The notes: generated by a model not told the origin, from the letters alone. Shown: positions 1-12,383, numbered from the stretch's first letter. The stretch is 64,000 bases of DNA from Thozetella sp. PMI_491 (GCA_021432635.1 MU270048.1:620001-684000); one strand, 5' to 3'. Made by a program: numbers and translations.

Positions 1-2
1 CA

Positions 3-140
3 GGTGGGCGGCGGGCGGCTAAGCTCAAAGTGAAGGAGCTGAGCCGGCTATGGAAGTATCGGAACGGAAAGAGTCCCCAGGAGAAGCCGCCTCTACTACA
101 CCGAGACGCCGACGGGGTAGTCAGAAATGCCACTATGTAG
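3..140 (+). CDS. Possible 3' end of a gene entering from the left edge (partial, unrecognised)
   Basis: The third forward frame is open from the first complete codon of the window to a TAG at 138-140, giving 45 residues. The composition is protein-like: a basic helical part (AAKLKVKELSRLWKYR) followed by a polar tail ending RNATM. No start is present, so the body would lie outside the window. I do not recognise the protein. A 45-codon open frame can occur by chance, so confidence is low. Confidence 0.3.
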   Translation, partial: GGRRAAKLKVKELSRLWKYRNGKSPQEKPPLLHRDADGVVRNATM

Positions 141-2753
141 GAGCATCTTTGGTTCGGCTCTCCCTGATCGGATCAACGGCGTAACATGGGCTCAAAACAT
201 GGAGTTGCAGGCATCTGGAGTAGCATAAGATTAATCATGAATGGGTTTTGGAGGTCTTACTGGTAGTTCTGTCTCGTTTCTGGAGCAAATCGCATCTGCG
301 ATCACTATTAATATGCCTCCTCGTGCCGACTATTTCCAAGGTTGAGTTGGTCTAGGCATATCCGATGCGTATCCCTCTCCGAGGGAGCTCAGCTATGCGG
401 CGACACTATGCAATACGTAGTACAATCTATCTTCCTATGTATTTGTTGGCTTGGTAAGAGGCAGAGGCCAGACAGATATAAGTGCTTGAAAGCCATTAAA
501 CTGCCTTGTAGACTTGCCGTTGGCCCTTTTGGCTCGCTGCTGGCCCTGCAAGCCCCATATAGATATCTAGGTCAATCGCTTTTCTTATGGCGTATGCTAG
601 TAAATGTGAAGACGGTGGCATTTGCACTCTCATGCTAACAAACTAACTAGGGTTGTATTGTAGATTTGCAGGGACTTATGTATTAGCGTCTATAATCTGT
701 TTATTCTTTTAGAGATAAATACGATGCATAATAGCTATTTCTATGCTTGGCTATCTTGACTAATAGGTTAAGCCATTTCATCTTTCTTACACTGGTCTAA
801 GATCATTGCCCGCTTACACACCTTCTCTTTTCTCTCGATATAATTATTACACCTATTAATAATTCTTACCTCTTCTCTTATAATAACAATCTCTATATGT
901 AAATTTAGCTCACTTCTTTGTACAAGAGGCTCTTAGTATTAAACTCAAAGAGGTAGGTCGGGACAGCCCTCACCCTACAGGAGAACTCAGGAGAACAAAG
1001 AGGGGGTGGATAGAGGTATTGAGCATTGCGCTATTGAAATCTTTGTATTCTTCCACGAGAATGTGCAGAGGTTGCCGCTTGAGCGATGTAAGTCGCAAAA
1101 ATGTGGCTATTCTTGGCCTCCCATCGATATACTAACCCTGGAGAACTCGGTGGAGGAATAGACCGCCCAGGCAAATTGCCAGAGCTACCGTACCAGCTTG
1201 ATAAAGACGCGGTAGTCAATTCTCTACATGTTCTGAGTTTACAGACTAAACTTGTTTTGAGATGCGTTTTCTATGGATTTTTGAAGAGCAGGCGATAGCC
1301 TTAGGGTAGGCAACTGCGCACCCTCGGGCCTTGCGCAAGATGGTTCTAAGGGGAGTATCGCGCCGCCGTGGAGGAGCGCGAAGAGAGTGCGAACGGACAG
1401 CAATAAGTCACTCGATCACACCAGCTTCTAGAAAGCTAGGCTGGAATCCTTAACGGGGAGGTGGGAAGTGGAAGGAGAGGGATTGCACGCAGATACCGAC
1501 GTTCAACGGTGGCAGTCATCTATGAGGTAGGACCGCGAACGATCGAAGGAGAGTTATCTTACTAGCACCACTGTAAGTTGTTTCTCTGGGTTTTTAGGCC
1601 TATCTTAGCTTTCTGCGGTTCTGGACCTGGACTTCTCAGCCCAGCAGGGCCAACCAGCCCCTGGGCTGAGCATGTGGACGAGGAAGGTCTGCAGGGCTTC
1701 CATCAGGGGGCTCTTCGGAAAGTAGACACACCGTAATTACATGGCCAATCGATCATCAACCCAGTATGTAATACTACAGTATCCGCGGAGGAGTACCGAG
1801 CCTCTTGTCCGTTACGTCGAAGCTTGAAGGATATGCCCAAAGCCCGAGAGCAAGCACGTTCATATCCGCTTCGTAATTTACCGGCGTTCTTCATTCCTCT
1901 TATCGCCATTTCACCATATCTGGCAGCATCCGAGTCCACGGTCTAGCCTGTGCCAAGTCGCCGAATGTCTTTGCCCCGGACGTTCCTCCGGCTGTCATCC
2001 GGGACGGCAACTCCCATAACGCTACAGGAGCAGAGTAGACTAGCCTGTATGACTGTGTCGCAAACTTCCAGTCCGTGCTTCGCTTTTCGGTCTCGGGCCC
2101 AACAATGGCTCTGGAAAGGCTGCGCCTCAAGGGAAGAACGATAACATCCTACGCGACGAGAATGAAACTGCTCGGATATGTGGAATCTTTTGACCCGCAA
2201 TAGAGTAGACAGACGGGGGCAAAACGGGAGAAGCTAGTAGTAGTAGGCTGTCATCCCGACTAAGAGCAAGCCGTCCTGTCCAGAAAAACCTTATCCGTCC
2301 ACGAGAATGGCCACCGGATGCAGCCGCTAGCTGCGGGGGGGTTCTTCATGGAACAAAGCTACCGATGATCGTCGGAGAGACTACGTGCTGGTTCATGGCG
2401 GGAGCTCCTAACCAATTTGGTGTGTGGTTGTGGTCAGCTGCAGTCTTCTTGGCTCCTAGGCCCCTTTGCAGGTAGCCGGAGCTCATCGTCCAGCTGAAAC
2501 TTTGCCATGTTGGTTGCAAAATTGCATTCAGGCATTGCGCAAGCCATCCACTTGACTACAATATAGCGCCGGCCTACGGCGCCCGGTTCACCCAGAAGCT
2601 TCCTAGTATACTCATTGTTGGAGTCCGGCAGCGGATGCTGGCATCCTAAGTGGCTAGCGGGATCTAGACCCGACAAAAGTAGAGAGGCCCAAGACATCTC
2701 AGCCGTTGGTATCCATGCCTAAGGACGAAGTCAAAGGCCACAGGCATATCTGA
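141..2753. other. Gene-poor stretch with a low-GC patch
   Basis: No convincing gene is seen. Bases about 640-940 are clearly AT-rich, with many TpA steps, unlike the GC-rich surroundings. Such patches in filamentous ascomycetes are often old repeats altered by repeat-induced point mutation (RIP), but no transposon protein can be read here. The short ORFs in this stretch have no recognisable similarity and no coding-like composition. Confidence 0.5.
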
Positions 2754-3230
2754 TGGTCTGTCTACCACTCAGGGCCGGAGGGACGGAGGAGATGGTCATC
2801 GAGTCGGGGCCGAGGATATGACCGAGATTCGCCTCCGCTAACCCCTAGACCGTCATTTGCGGGCTTCTCTAATGGCCGGACTTGCTCATCACCTCGCCTT
2901 GGGCTGAGGAAGCGTTACCGGAACGGCAAGGACCAGTACCGGCGGTCAAGTACACGCCACGGGAGATCTTACCCAGGCTCCAAGTTGTATGTTTACCCCA
3001 TTGATGCTCAAACTGTAACTAGCGAGCTAGACAGGATTGAGTCGAGTATCACGGAGGCAAGACGCCAGCGTGAGTATCTTCTCCTTGGCAGGGCTCGGAC
3101 CGACATAGACTTTGGCCGGATTCTTGGCTCCATTTCTGCAGAAAGCTTATGCATCGTGGTAAGAGGCAAAAATAGGCGGTACGCAGCATCGCACTTCGGT
3201 CCAGGGAACTGGCATCCGCCGAGTGGATAG
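2754..3230 (+). other. Protein-like open frame without a start (possible exon or gene relic)
   Basis: One forward frame stays open for about 158 codons, from just after a TGA at about 2751 to a TGA ending at 3230. Its first half reads as a Ser/Arg/Pro-rich disordered region. It then passes into a hydrophilic helical stretch (YVYPIDAQTVTSELDRIE and onward to TDIDFGRI, about 2987-3120). A good acceptor-like CCACAG lies at about 2737-2742 and a donor-like GTAAGA near 3160. It could be an internal exon or a decayed host gene. Other frames nearby are also long, so chance is not excluded. Confidence 0.25.
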
Positions 3231-6200
3231 AAGCCATTGCATCCAGGCACACACGTGTCGCGTCTCCAATTCGGTAGCCCGTGGTGAAGGGCCTGGCAAG
3301 GAGGAAATTTTTTTGCGGGGTAGATGGGATGAGAAAGCCGACTTCCAAAGGGTGTTCGTCGATCCGCCGTCCTCGCCGAGAGTCGCCACGCTGAAGTGTG
3401 TGTCGCCGAAGCACGGTGTCCCTACTGGCCAAAGGAACCTTGGGTGGCCGAGCGCAGAACCTCCTCCCCTGAGCATGGAACTGACCATCGAAAAGGGCGA
3501 AACAGAGATATCCATCGAGAATCTCCATGGAATTCCCGGGGGCGCTCGCCAACCTTTAATTCCTGGCTCCTGGCCCATTTACTCATAATTTCGACAGCGA
3601 GCCACACCAAATGACGCGGTCGGCTACTCGGCCCCGCAAGCAACAAGGGGCGTGGTCGATCCTTACCGACCAGGGCCATGTGCCAGACTCGGATCTCGAT
3701 CAAGGTGGGATGGGATTTTGCACAATTCCCATCCCTTGGCTACCCCTCACCTGTGGCAATCGTACCATTGGGCAGGTCGCAAGTGCAGGGGGGGAACAAA
3801 GGGGGGCGAAAAGGAGAACAGGGAGGACGTGCAGCTTGGCGTATCAGCACGGCGCTCCTGCGCACATTACCGAAGGGCAACGCATCCGAGGTCCTTGGCC
3901 CGATTGCTTGCTACCCGTATGGCCAGCGCCACACCTGTACAACAGAAAAATAAAGAGAAGGAGACAGGGAAAAACCTGTTCTCATTCCAACGCCCCTCAA
4001 ACAGGTCTGCGTGCATACGTCAAAATGAAGGTGCCATGGGCCCAAGTGTGGCACGCGCGACTCTTAGCGTGTGGCTGGTGAATTGATTGGGCTGCGGGCT
4101 TTTAGTGGAGCTGTTTGCTCCTTTTCCTAACATCGCGTACCTGCAAGTACACTCTGTACCGGACAAAATGCTCCGGACATGGGTGGAAAGCTTTGTTTCC
4201 CACCCAAATCCTTCCTCCCCTTCGCATCCCCCCTGTCCCTCAACCCCTCAACTCGGGAAGAGGGTCCCCGGAGCAAATTCACCGGACCAGTCTGCGGGAT
4301 CCGCCCACTTTTTCCGACGTCCACCTCATTCTGACAGCGTTTCGTCTCCTTCGTTCAGAGTCCAAACGGCGCCCCGCGAGCCGCATCGTGATGCCCCCAA
4401 GGGGTGACCTGAAAAGCCTGGGTCATCTGGATCCTCTGGGGTTGCCAGAATACCCCACGCATCCATCAGCGGGCCTGACGTCATTGTAACAGCGCAATGG
4501 GATCCGCGAGGCTAATTTAGAAGCTCCTTGGTGGGCTGTTCCGGAGCTGTTGGTACTGGCGCTGCCCCGGCCCTCTGTCTGGCGTATCACAGGGCGTCTT
4601 CCGAAGCAATGGTAGCTTCAACCTAACGAGAAGCACCCCAACCTCGGCCCCTCCCACCCTGTCCCCCGTCTGCTTCCTCCTCTTCCTCCTTTCCCATCGC
4701 CCAAAGGAAAAGAGGGATTCCATGTCTTGCAGCCCGCCTCGTAACAGGGAACATACACCGCCTCGCAGCATTTAGCGTGGCGCGTATGTACTTAGTGCGC
4801 ACTCTGCCGGCGCCTTTCTTCCTATGGTCTCAGTCCAGCCCGTCCCTCTCTCTCGTCTCCGCTGCCTAGGAAAGGCGTTAAATAGAATAAGGCTTCGTCC
4901 CGACACAGAGCATCGGGACTTCCGCGACGAGATCGAGAAGATCGGGGATCTGACCCCGGCTTCCCCCCCCCCACGGACGTGGCCGCATCCCTAAGGAGAT
5001 GGATCCCTTGCCGGACTCCTGGTTTCGTATGACCGGCGTGGTTCTCGGGTCTTTTGGCTGCTTCTGTTGCATGCTCACGCTCATGTACCAACATTTCCTT
5101 GCTTCTTCCAAGTCAGACACCAGCGGCAGCCTAGAGCGTCGCGGGTGGTCCCATACTCAGCCGAGAGCCGCGGCTGGTGGCTGCGGGAGAAGCACCGACC
5201 AGTGTTCACTCTGTTTGCAAAGGGTCGCGCTCTCGGGTCGCTGCCGGAAGTTGCAGCGCGCGCCTAAGACCAGATCAACATGGGACATGTGGCCGTGTGG
5301 CCTGGTGCATGTCAACACAGGCTCTGGGTGCTTTAGCCGATGTCAACTAGGTAGACGTGGTAGCCGTGGTAGCCCATAGCCTAGTCTAAACCGCTGCTAA
5401 GCTCGACGGCACAGGGCTAGAAGGTCCTTGACCGATATTCCAAAGAGGCGGCGATGGCTATCGCCAGCCCTTCGTCCGCCATCGACGAGACCCCCGTACT
5501 GCTCCGTGCCACCTCTTCCCGGGAGATAGGACCGTCTGCGGAAACTACCGTTCTTCAAGTTCGCTACTGCTCTGCCATGTGGGGAGGAAGTGGTCCAAGA
5601 TATGGAGTCGCACGGAAGTGACCGCTTTCTTTGCGACGGACGCGGTGCTTTGACTCGGGTCCCTAGGTACTACGTAGCAATTCTGGCTGCCAGGGCGGCA
5701 TTATCAAAGAGCCAACGAGTTGCCAATGGAGCAAACCGTCTCAATAATATCCAGTAGCAGTGGCTTTATTTGCTCGTTACAGGACAGGCGAGGCGCACTG
5801 CAGCAGATAAAGGGGGTCCATTTTCTTGATTTTGTGCCCTCCGGCTGTTGAGACGCTGTAAGGCCATTGGTCCGGGCTGGATTCTCCGGCGGCTCACTGC
5901 GCAACGCTGCTGCGCCGGTGTAGGTTTATAAGTTCGGAGGAGAGGATAGAAACAGGGGAACGACGGCCGTGGCATCGAACGACGAGGTTTCTACAGGCCT
6001 CCATTCTGGGGGAGGGGAGGGGGCGACGCTGCCAGTCCCTCGCCTCTCAGTTTAGGCCATCACGCGGAGACTTAGGGCTCGCTGTGTCAGGATGTCGTGG
6101 CATTTTAGTAGAGGTAGCTGGGTAGCTACGCCAGACCCGCGTGCAGAGTGCTGCAGGGGTCATGAGGGGGTCCTTTGGGAGTGGACAGAGCGTCAAGCCT

Positions 6201-7266
6201 TTCGCACTGAGTCCAAATAGGTAAAAGCAAAGAGACAGACACGCACACAAGAGGGAGAAGGAAGGGGGCAAAGGCGAATTGGCTCCGGCCGAAGTCGATC
6301 GGTGTCCCTCGAACCCGCCTTGTCGCGGGCCAAGTGTGAGGCTAGTGCAGCGATGTACATCCAGGATACATGGGGGTAGCGTCCCGCTCAGGTGGGCTCG
6401 GCGGGGCTCGCACTTTCCAATGAGAAGGCGCGCTGTGGAGGGGACTTGGGAGGTACCTCTGCTACCTGCCCCGCCGTAACACTCCGACTCTGTCATCGAG
6501 ATCGATCAGCACTGATATGCCGATCCAGCGACCTTGATCGCCTCCTTGATCGTAAAGCGCTGAGGTGGAAGGCTCCGCGACACCCAGCGACGAATACCGG
6601 CTCCCAATTTCTCTCCGGTGCTGCAGCACCTAGCTTATACCGCCATGGCCTTGCAGGGGCTCAGGGTTTCCCGAAAGGGGGGTATATATTTGTTTTACTC
6701 CCAGGGACCAGTTTCCTCCCCCCATTCTGCTCCGGATGCTTCAGTCTTCCACATCCAGGCCCAGACCTTTGAAATTCTTGTGACCAAGCCTCCTACCGGA
6801 ACGGAAGGAAAGAGAAAAGACGCACCAAGACACACCAGGCAACCTTCCCGCGCCACGCATACAGCTCCTAGGTCGGCTCTCTGGCGCCACATCTCGAACC
6901 GAGGCAGTAGGCGCAACCGCCATCACAGAAATACCACCAAGACACACACCTATACACAAACACCAACACCTCTCCGCCTCCGCCCGCTCCTCATCCAGCC
7001 TCGACAACCGAGCGCCCGGCTGCACCCCTCACCATCCTCGACCATCCACCCCTCCTTTGGGCTCTTATACTTTCGACCACCACTACCCACGCCACATCTT
7101 ACAGAACCTTAAAAAAACCCGCGCTTTGGTGTCTTCCACCGAGCCCGTCGGCATACATATCAACTGGTCCTTCCACCACAGAAGTCGCCTTCAGCGATAG
7201 TGCGGTGTGGCCAGAAGCCGTCCCCGAACCAGAATCGTCTCGAATTCGTCGTGCAAGCCAACTCAA
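3231..7266. other. Intergenic region upstream of the 7.3-kb gene
   Basis: Many overlapping ORFs of 60 to 167 codons occur in several frames at once, as expected for GC-rich non-coding DNA with few stops. None shows a recognisable domain or a consistent splice structure. Runs of C occur (ten bases at 4963-4972). The last few hundred bases are rich in CA and CT dinucleotides and probably hold the promoter and 5' leader of the gene starting at 7267. Confidence 0.5.
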
Positions 7267-8406
7267 ATGCCTAAGCGAAGCTCCAACCTCCCGGTTACGG
7301 ATAAGGTGCAGAAGAAGGTAAGAAGGCCCCCACCTCCGAATCGGACCTGTATCAGCCATGAACAACCAGCTAACTCTTTTCTGTCGCAGACGGAACGCAG
7401 CCATGAGGAAAACCAAGAGCGCGCGTACATCGCAGCATCGCGGCGAGCTGACCGCAGCATCGAGGCCCGCGTCCAGTCGGCAAGAATGGCGTCGTCAATC
7501 CACAAGAAGCGGACGGGAAGAGGCTTCAAGGTGTCAGAGGAGATCGTCATGAAGGAGGAGATGTACGAAGAAGAGGAGGACGAGTTCCCCCGGCACTACC
7601 GCGCCCTTACAGCCCACTTGCAAACGGGCTCCACGGATATGAACAACCGACTGAACGCCTACGTCTCGAACCACGTCGCGCTAGCCAACCTGGCCCATCA
7701 GCAGCAGGTCGATCGCATGTTTGCAGAGCAATTCCCCAACGCGGCCCAAGTCTCTCGGCGCCTGTCCAACTCAGTATACTACCACCCCACGAACCAAGCC
7801 AATAACCAGTTTCCCTCCATGGACTATCCGCCCACTACGCAGGATTTTCAGAAAGGCCGTTCCCAGTCCATGGTTTCCACCAGTTCGAACCCGCTGTCTT
7901 CGATCCACCCGAGCATAAGCCACGGAAGTCAATCGCCTGTCGCTCGGCACGCTTCGATGGACGAATCGCTCTCTCCACCAGTCCTGACTCCCCAGTCAGG
8001 CAGCAGCTCTGAGACGCCGTTCTCCAACACCACCCCCGTGTTCCACGCCGCCCACAACTTCCCAGCCACGGGGGCAGCCGCAGATGCGCTCGTATCCATG
8101 GAGCCCCCTGCAGACCCTGTCTTCACTTCGGAGCTCCCGGCCGAGACCAAGATGCTAGCCAGCTTCGACCCCAATGATCCGCTTACAGGCATGTACTATG
8201 GAGACGGCGGCGAGATGATGGGTTCGGAGGGCTTCTATGACTATTCCAACCAAGGAGTTGCCTCATACATGGAAGATGCCGCTCCAGTCAAGGCCGAGCC
8301 CCAGGAGTACTTCAACATGCCCTCTCGGATGGGTAACCTGGGAGCCACTGGAGGCCGCACAGATACTCCAGGAGATGCGTGGGAGTCTTGGGTTCAGTAC
8401 GACTAA
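7267..8406 (+). CDS. Conserved fungal protein of unknown function (355 aa, one intron)
   Basis: The coding exons are 7267-7317 and 7390-8406. The 72-bp intron (GTAAGA..TCGCAG) is a multiple of three and has no stop, so unspliced DNA reads through it. Removing it joins VQKK to TERSHEEN. The start ATG has a good context (CTCAAATG). The first hundred or so residues form a dense charged block (TERSHEENQERAYIAASRR, then a KKRTGR basic patch and an EEEEDEF acidic run), which I recall as a conserved ascomycete family, though I cannot name it. The rest is low complexity, rich in Ser, Pro and Asn. The tail is acidic and aromatic (EGFYDYSNQG, ending ESWVQYD), which would suit an activation domain; this is only inference. 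No DNA-binding domain is visible. The upstream leader seems long. Confidence 0.85.
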   Translation: MPKRSSNLPVTDKVQKKVRRPPPPNRTCISHEQPANSFLSQTERSHEENQERAYIAASRRADRSIEARVQSARMASSIHKKRTGRGFKVSEEIVMKEEMYEEEEDEFPRHYRALTAHLQTGSTDMNNRLNAYVSNHVALANLAHQQQVDRMFAEQFPNAAQVSRRLSNSVYYHPTNQANNQFPSMDYPPTTQDFQKGRSQSMVSTSSNPLSSIHPSISHGSQSPVARHASMDESLSPPVLTPQSGSSSETPFSNTTPVFHAAHNFPATGAAADALVSMEPPADPVFTSELPAETKMLASFDPNDPLTGMYYGDGGEMMGSEGFYDYSNQGVASYMEDAAPVKAEPQEYFNMPSRMGNLGATGGRTDTPGDAWESWVQYD

Positions 8407-10244
8407 CGGTGACGGTGGTCGCTCGCTTGTTTGTGAGGTTCAGTTCGCGAGGGGTTTGTTCCATGCCCATGACATGGTTTCTTGAGCTCCCCAAAGAGGA
8501 TGGATTCATTCTATCGGGATGTGTATTATTGCCCCTGGTTTTCTCATTCTTCCGCCGTTTTCTTTTGGCGTTCAACCACCCCACTTCAGCACCATAATCT
8601 TCCAACATCAGCTTTGTTATCGGAGGCTTCGCTGCACCGTCTTACGACTGGTCTGGGGAAAAGGCGTACGGCGAGCATTATGGCTTGGGTTTTTGTCATG
8701 CTTCCTTCTTTTGCCACGATTTGATACCTCTATTAATGACCGGGGATTGAGGAGGGCGGAAATGATTACTAAGGGTACGAACGCCTTACAGCTACGATCT
8801 GCGAACAGGACTTGGGGTGGGATGACTTCAAGAGGGGCTGAGCTAGCCCGAGATATATGTTATGAGACATGAAACAAAAATGAAGGCTCATGGGAAGTGG
8901 GAGAGGAGGCTCTTCGCCTCTCTGGGGACCCGAGGTTTAAATCCCAAGAAGTGGCGTTTCTAATCATACCGCTTCTGGTCGAGTCAACAAGTCAGCACCC
9001 ACCCCAGGTGCCTGAACAGATATTATAGAAAAAAAGAAGAAAGTTCTATGTTAAACAAAGTCCCATCGACTCTCGTTCGGTTGTAATGATGCCAGAAGGC
9101 GAGCGCAGTACTGGCAGTTTATTTTGGCTGCCTATCTTGCGGCATGTTTGAGTTACTGTAGGCATTGTCTAGGCTGTTTGTGTCAGCTTGGATAGCTGAT
9201 AACATTGAACATACCTACTTGGTGTTACCTAAGGGTGTGACATCATCGCGTAGATGCCAGCGAATACACTAGATGTATGTGCCCGTGCGTCGAGGCTAAT
9301 GTTGACAACTTGCAGGCTTCGGTTAGCTGGCTTTGGCCAAGACCCCCTCCTTCGGCTTCGTATAGCCAAATTTAGTAGGTACTAATGTAGCCGAAATGCC
9401 GGTGCATTTCGGGACGCTCTACAATCTCTTCCATCTTCTTCCTCTTGCTTCTTTACCCCCTCCGAATATGAGACAATAAGGACGGCGGAGGAGCTCGCGT
9501 GGGGGTGGTGGTTCTTAGCCCCCGTCCCAGCCAACAACCAACAGCTCGGGACTAGCTCGACTCCAGACAGGAGCAAGTTCAGAGTCACGCAAGGAACATG
9601 CATGTTGTTAACACTCTTTCAGTGGAGTAAGTTGTTGCTTTTTCGACAAGTAGTGCGCGGTGGTGATGAAAATATGTGCTTACGTGTATATGCGAGCTGT
9701 TTACTTATCCAAGGTGAAGAGCATGGAGGGGAGAGATACCAACGAGTAAAAGTAAAATTCTCTTCAAAATTATGAACGCTCACTGCCTCGCTAGAAATAA
9801 GATTTGCACCCAGGACCCGATTCTAAGGCAGTGGGTAGAGCTCAGCATCGTATTGTTTTCGTGGCACATTATGGAGCTGGGTTGTCGTCTGGAAGCTGTG
9901 TCGGCAACATCCGGATCGTCTTCGAACCACGGAATCTATCCGATGCAAATCATGATGCGCTGAGCACGTTTTTTATCCATCCAAAGCTGACGAATTTAAG
10001 AGAAGCTTGCGGGAGCGATTGGCCGACAATAGTTCGGTCCATCGTCGCCGATTTGTTGATTCAGGGGTCGAGCCAAGATCGACGGGATCTACAGTGCCTG
10101 CCGGAGAACAAAAGCTGGACCGTGCTCGCTTGCCGATAAGATAAGCCCAATTTTTTTTTACGGAATCTTTTCATTGCCAAAGCCGTCTCGACCCCGCGAC
10201 GAACTAGCAATCGTCAAAAGGCAATTGCAGTTTCAATCGCAACC
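8407..10244. other. 3' region of the 7.3-kb gene and upstream region of NOP9
   Basis: No convincing gene is seen. The first several hundred bases probably hold the 3' untranslated region of the upstream gene. A run of nine T lies at about 10150-10158, shortly before the NOP9 start. Short ORFs of up to 117 codons here have no coding-like character. Confidence 0.5.
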
Positions 10245-12383
10245 ATGGGCAAGGAGAGGAAGTCAAAACGCCAGCTGATCCGCGACGAGAAGCGGGCGAG
10301 GCAAAAAACGCGAGAACAGGGACAGGATACCGCCCGCGAGACAAAACGGCGCCGCACCGATGCCGACAACAACGAGGGAGCCCTCGACTACATCCCACTC
10401 GAGGACGATGGTCACGGCAACGAGGAGCGGATCCACAAGCGGCCTCGCCATGAGGAAGAGAGGGAGTTCTTCGGCATGTTGACGGATGAGGAACAGGAAT
10501 ACTTCCGCCATGCGGATGAGATGCTCGAGCTTAACGACTTCCCGTCCGACGAGGAGCGCAACATGTTCCTCCAGAATGTCTACCGCGAGGCGGTGGGCAA
10601 AGAACTCAAGCTAGCCAGCAGCCAATCCTGTTCGAGGCTTATGGAACGTCTGATCTTGAGGTCGACCCCGAGGCAGAAAAAACACCTCTTCGAAGCCTTC
10701 GCCACCCACTTCGTCAGCCTAGTCACCCATCGATTTGCCAGTCACTGCTGCGAGAAGCTCTTCCTGCATTCAGCCCCAATTGTCACCCAAGAGCTCAGCG
10801 GCGTGGTGGACGATGGCCCCGGTCCAGCCGAAGAGGCTGAAGAGAAGGCCCCGTCGTCCATGGAGGAGCTGTTCCTCCTTAGCCTGGACGAGCTAGGAGA
10901 GCATCTCAACTCGCTCCTGTCCGACCGATACGCTTCACACACCTTGCGAGTTCTCCTAGTTGTGCTCTCAGGAAAGCCTCTCGAGGGTGCCTCAACCAAG
11001 TCGCTGTTACAGAGCAAGAAAAAGGAACACATTACCGTGCACGGCGCTTACGGTCAAGAAGACGAGGCTTATACACAGACCAGAGCAGTGCCGTCCAATT
11101 TCACCTGGGCGGTGCGAAAAATTATCTCGGATATTGCGTCAGGCATGGACCCAACCTCACTCCGTGTGTTGGCCACGCATCCGACGGGCAATCCCGTGCT
11201 TCAGCTCCTTCTGGAGCTTGACATCTCCCTGACCGTGAAGACCAAAGGCAAGAAGCAGGCGAAAGAGACCGCCGACGAAGAAGAAGGCGGTGAGCAGGGT
11301 ACTAGCCTCCTCGAAAGACTACTCCCAGATGCTCCGGCATCTTTCAGCAACCCCAAGTCAGAGGCTTCCAGCTTCGTGAGCGGCATGCTCTACGACGCCA
11401 TCGGCTCGAGACTGCTCGAGACGCTCGTGTCCCACGCGCCTGGTAAGGTCTTCAAGGGCCTGTATGCCAACTTCTTCGGTCCCCGAATCTCGACCCTTCT
11501 CCGAAACGACATTGCTTCCTACCCGGCTATCCAAGCCTTGAACAGGTTGAGCAAGGAGGATCTCTCCGATGCAGTCCACAAGTCGCTGGGTGAAGTGCCG
11601 ACGTTCGTTGAGAAGGGCAGGTTCAACGTTCTCAAGACCCTGTTCGAACGTTGCCATGTTCGAAACGATTCGCAGGATGTCGACGCCCTACTTAAGGCTC
11701 TCGTAGCAGCCAGCGGCAAAGACTGGAAGTTTCTAGTCCCTAAGCTCTGCTTCCTCGACGAGGAACCTGAAGATCAAGGGCCTCAATTCCAAAAAGATTC
11801 TAAGAACAAGACCGCGCTTGTCTCCCACGGCAGTCAGCTGGTGTCAGCGTTACTCGGAATATCGGGCACACCAGCGAAAGCCATTCAAGCTTCGCTGTTG
11901 TCGCTTGCGCCGGACCAAGTCTTGCACCTGGCAACATCAACTCCCCAAACGGCGAACATTCTGGTAAAGGCACTCTCAACGCCGTCCCAGAATCCTAATT
12001 TCCACAAGATTCTCGTTGCCAGCATGGCCCCACGCATCATCGAGTTGACAGAGACCCGCCACGCCCAAGAAGTGCTGAATGCTATAATCGCTGCGCCTTC
12101 CAAAGGAGACGGAATCGCGGTGCCATTCCACACCAAGGAAAGCATTATGTCACGGCTGGCTGAGCACGAGTCGGCGCTCCGAGAGACATTCATAGGGCGG
12201 AAGATCTGGAGGGCATGGAAAGGAGACATCTGGAACCGAAAGCGGTATGATTGGGTCAGGTGGGCCAAGGGAATGGATGCCGAGCCAGCGAGGTTTGCGA
12301 AGGTGCCTCAGCCGAGGACGGAGAAGCAGGACCAGGAAAAACAAGCATCGAGTCGCCAAACCAACTTCCAGAGCCGGAAGTAA
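10245..12383 (+). CDS. NOP9: Nop9, pumilio-repeat nucleolar protein for 18S rRNA maturation
   Basis: This single-exon gene encodes 712 residues, the usual size for the Nop9 family. Nop9 is a nucleolar RNA-binding protein of the small-subunit precursor, needed for maturation of 18S rRNA. The N terminus is strongly basic (MGKERKSKRQ, residues 1-37) and fits a nucleolar signal. An acidic part follows, with the conserved DEEQEYFRHADEML at about 81-94. Pumilio-like helical repeats begin with SSQSCSRLMERLI (125-137) and include HRFASHCCEKLF (162-173) and DRYASHTLRVLL (about 225-236). A charged Lys/Glu-rich insert lies near residues 329-350 between repeats. The C-terminal part keeps the repeat character up to about 650 and ends in a basic Gln/Arg tail. 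The start is the first ATG, in a good context (GCAACCATGG). Confidence 0.96.
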   Translation: MGKERKSKRQLIRDEKRARQKTREQGQDTARETKRRRTDADNNEGALDYIPLEDDGHGNEERIHKRPRHEEEREFFGMLTDEEQEYFRHADEMLELNDFPSDEERNMFLQNVYREAVGKELKLASSQSCSRLMERLILRSTPRQKKHLFEAFATHFVSLVTHRFASHCCEKLFLHSAPIVTQELSGVVDDGPGPAEEAEEKAPSSMEELFLLSLDELGEHLNSLLSDRYASHTLRVLLVVLSGKPLEGASTKSLLQSKKKEHITVHGAYGQEDEAYTQTRAVPSNFTWAVRKIISDIASGMDPTSLRVLATHPTGNPVLQLLLELDISLTVKTKGKKQAKETADEEEGGEQGTSLLERLLPDAPASFSNPKSEASSFVSGMLYDAIGSRLLETLVSHAPGKVFKGLYANFFGPRISTLLRNDIASYPAIQALNRLSKEDLSDAVHKSLGEVPTFVEKGRFNVLKTLFERCHVRNDSQDVDALLKALVAASGKDWKFLVPKLCFLDEEPEDQGPQFQKDSKNKTALVSHGSQLVSALLGISGTPAKAIQASLLSLAPDQVLHLATSTPQTANILVKALSTPSQNPNFHKILVASMAPRIIELTETRHAQEVLNAIIAAPSKGDGIAVPFHTKESIMSRLAEHESALRETFIGRKIWRAWKGDIWNRKRYDWVRWAKGMDAEPARFAKVPQPRTEKQDQEKQASSRQTNFQSRK

